Shown here: piece after piece, positions 14,929 to 14,998 of the stretch
Position numbering within the stretch: the first letter of the stretch is position 1
Layout: every line of letters starts with the position of its first letter
Origin: Baffinella frigidus
Lineage: Eukaryota > Cryptophyceae > Cryptomonadales > Baffinellaceae
Reading direction: 5' to 3'
NCBI GenBank assembly: GCA_026770585.1
Contig: MU648019.1
Location: 16,293 to 31,290 of the forward strand
DNA length: 14,998 nt
Made by a program: the position numbers and the translations under genes
The notes under the pieces: generated by a model
Databases searched by the model: none
What the model was told of the DNA's origin: nothing
Seen by the model: the letters and a program-made list of their open reading frames with translations, nothing else

Positions 14929-14998
14929 GTTGACTAATTCGGATAGACGTAGTCAGCGTTGCACGTGAGTTGATTGATCTCGCAGGGTTGACTAATTC
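14929..14998 (+). promoter_or_regulatory. Repeat of the CACGTG/GTTGACTAAT module at the window edge
   Basis: GTTGACTAATTC occurs at 14929-14940 and again at 14987-14998. Between them are CACGTG (14962-14967) and GTTGATTGAT (14969-14978). GCACGTGAGTTGA is identical to 6483-6495, and the first motif sits 33 bp before CACGTG here against 35 bp at the other site. This suggests a related plus-strand promoter whose gene lies outside the window. Confidence 0.45.

Noticed and set aside
14060-14998. 5' LTR matching the region below 7640
   Set aside because: Reading both regions I found no extended identity. Shared sequence is limited to the CACGTG/GTTGACT motifs, so the 5' LTR is not demonstrated in this window.

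Overview
Eukaryotic nuclear DNA, most likely from a microbial alga. The pointers are plant-type TTTAGGG-derived repeats, C2H2 zinc fingers, candidate GT-AG introns, a TATA/G-box promoter, and a GC-rich Ty1/copia retrotransposon. The sequence alone does not settle the lineage (red alga, stramenopile and haptophyte are all possible). The window is repeat-rich accessory DNA with few host genes, and looks subtelomeric or heterochromatic.

Layout. 1-1745: GC-rich then AT-rich DNA with no convincing gene, a strong hairpin after an AATAAA at 1191-1217, and a 21-bp tandem duplication. 1786-2839: a tandem Tudor-like barrel ORF followed by an array of four C2H2 fingers. The two are in different frames, so this is either one gene with a 196-nt intron or a decaying gene. 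About 2950-5870: a 2.9-kb field of degenerate TTTAGGG variants containing four 38-bp tandem units, a scattered GGTCCAC-type module and a 169-bp tandem duplication. 6154-6333: a fold-back/MITE-like element with perfect 43-bp inverted repeats. 6434-7195: a plus-strand promoter (two CACGTG boxes, GTTGACTRAT motifs, TATA box) in front of an acidic-tailed protein gene broken by one in-frame TGA. 7200-7730: hairpins, five TCCGTTG motifs and a polypurine tract, which may be the start of a 3' LTR.

7773-14032, minus strand: the core of the window, a Ty1/copia-type element whose 1876-codon pol frame is completely open (protease, D,D35E integrase, RT, RNase H), so it is probably young. Its organisation is unusual. 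Upstream of pol, an open frame with no usable ATG carries a zinc-knuckle-like motif and an RS-rich basic tract, and runs straight into a hydrophobic, signal-peptide-like multi-span membrane segment. That frame ends in an ATGA overlap with pol, and the first ~180 residues of pol are themselves predicted to span the membrane three times before the protease. I know of no copia element with membrane modules placed between the nucleocapsid and the protease. This is the best candidate for something undescribed here.

14036-14998: the leader side of the element, with a candidate 63-nt intron, several hairpins and a short ORF with a strong Kozak context. I could not recognise a capsid domain, a primer-binding site or a 5' LTR. 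At the extreme right edge the CACGTG/GTTGACTAAT module seen at 6434-6500 recurs, suggesting a related promoter reading out of the window.
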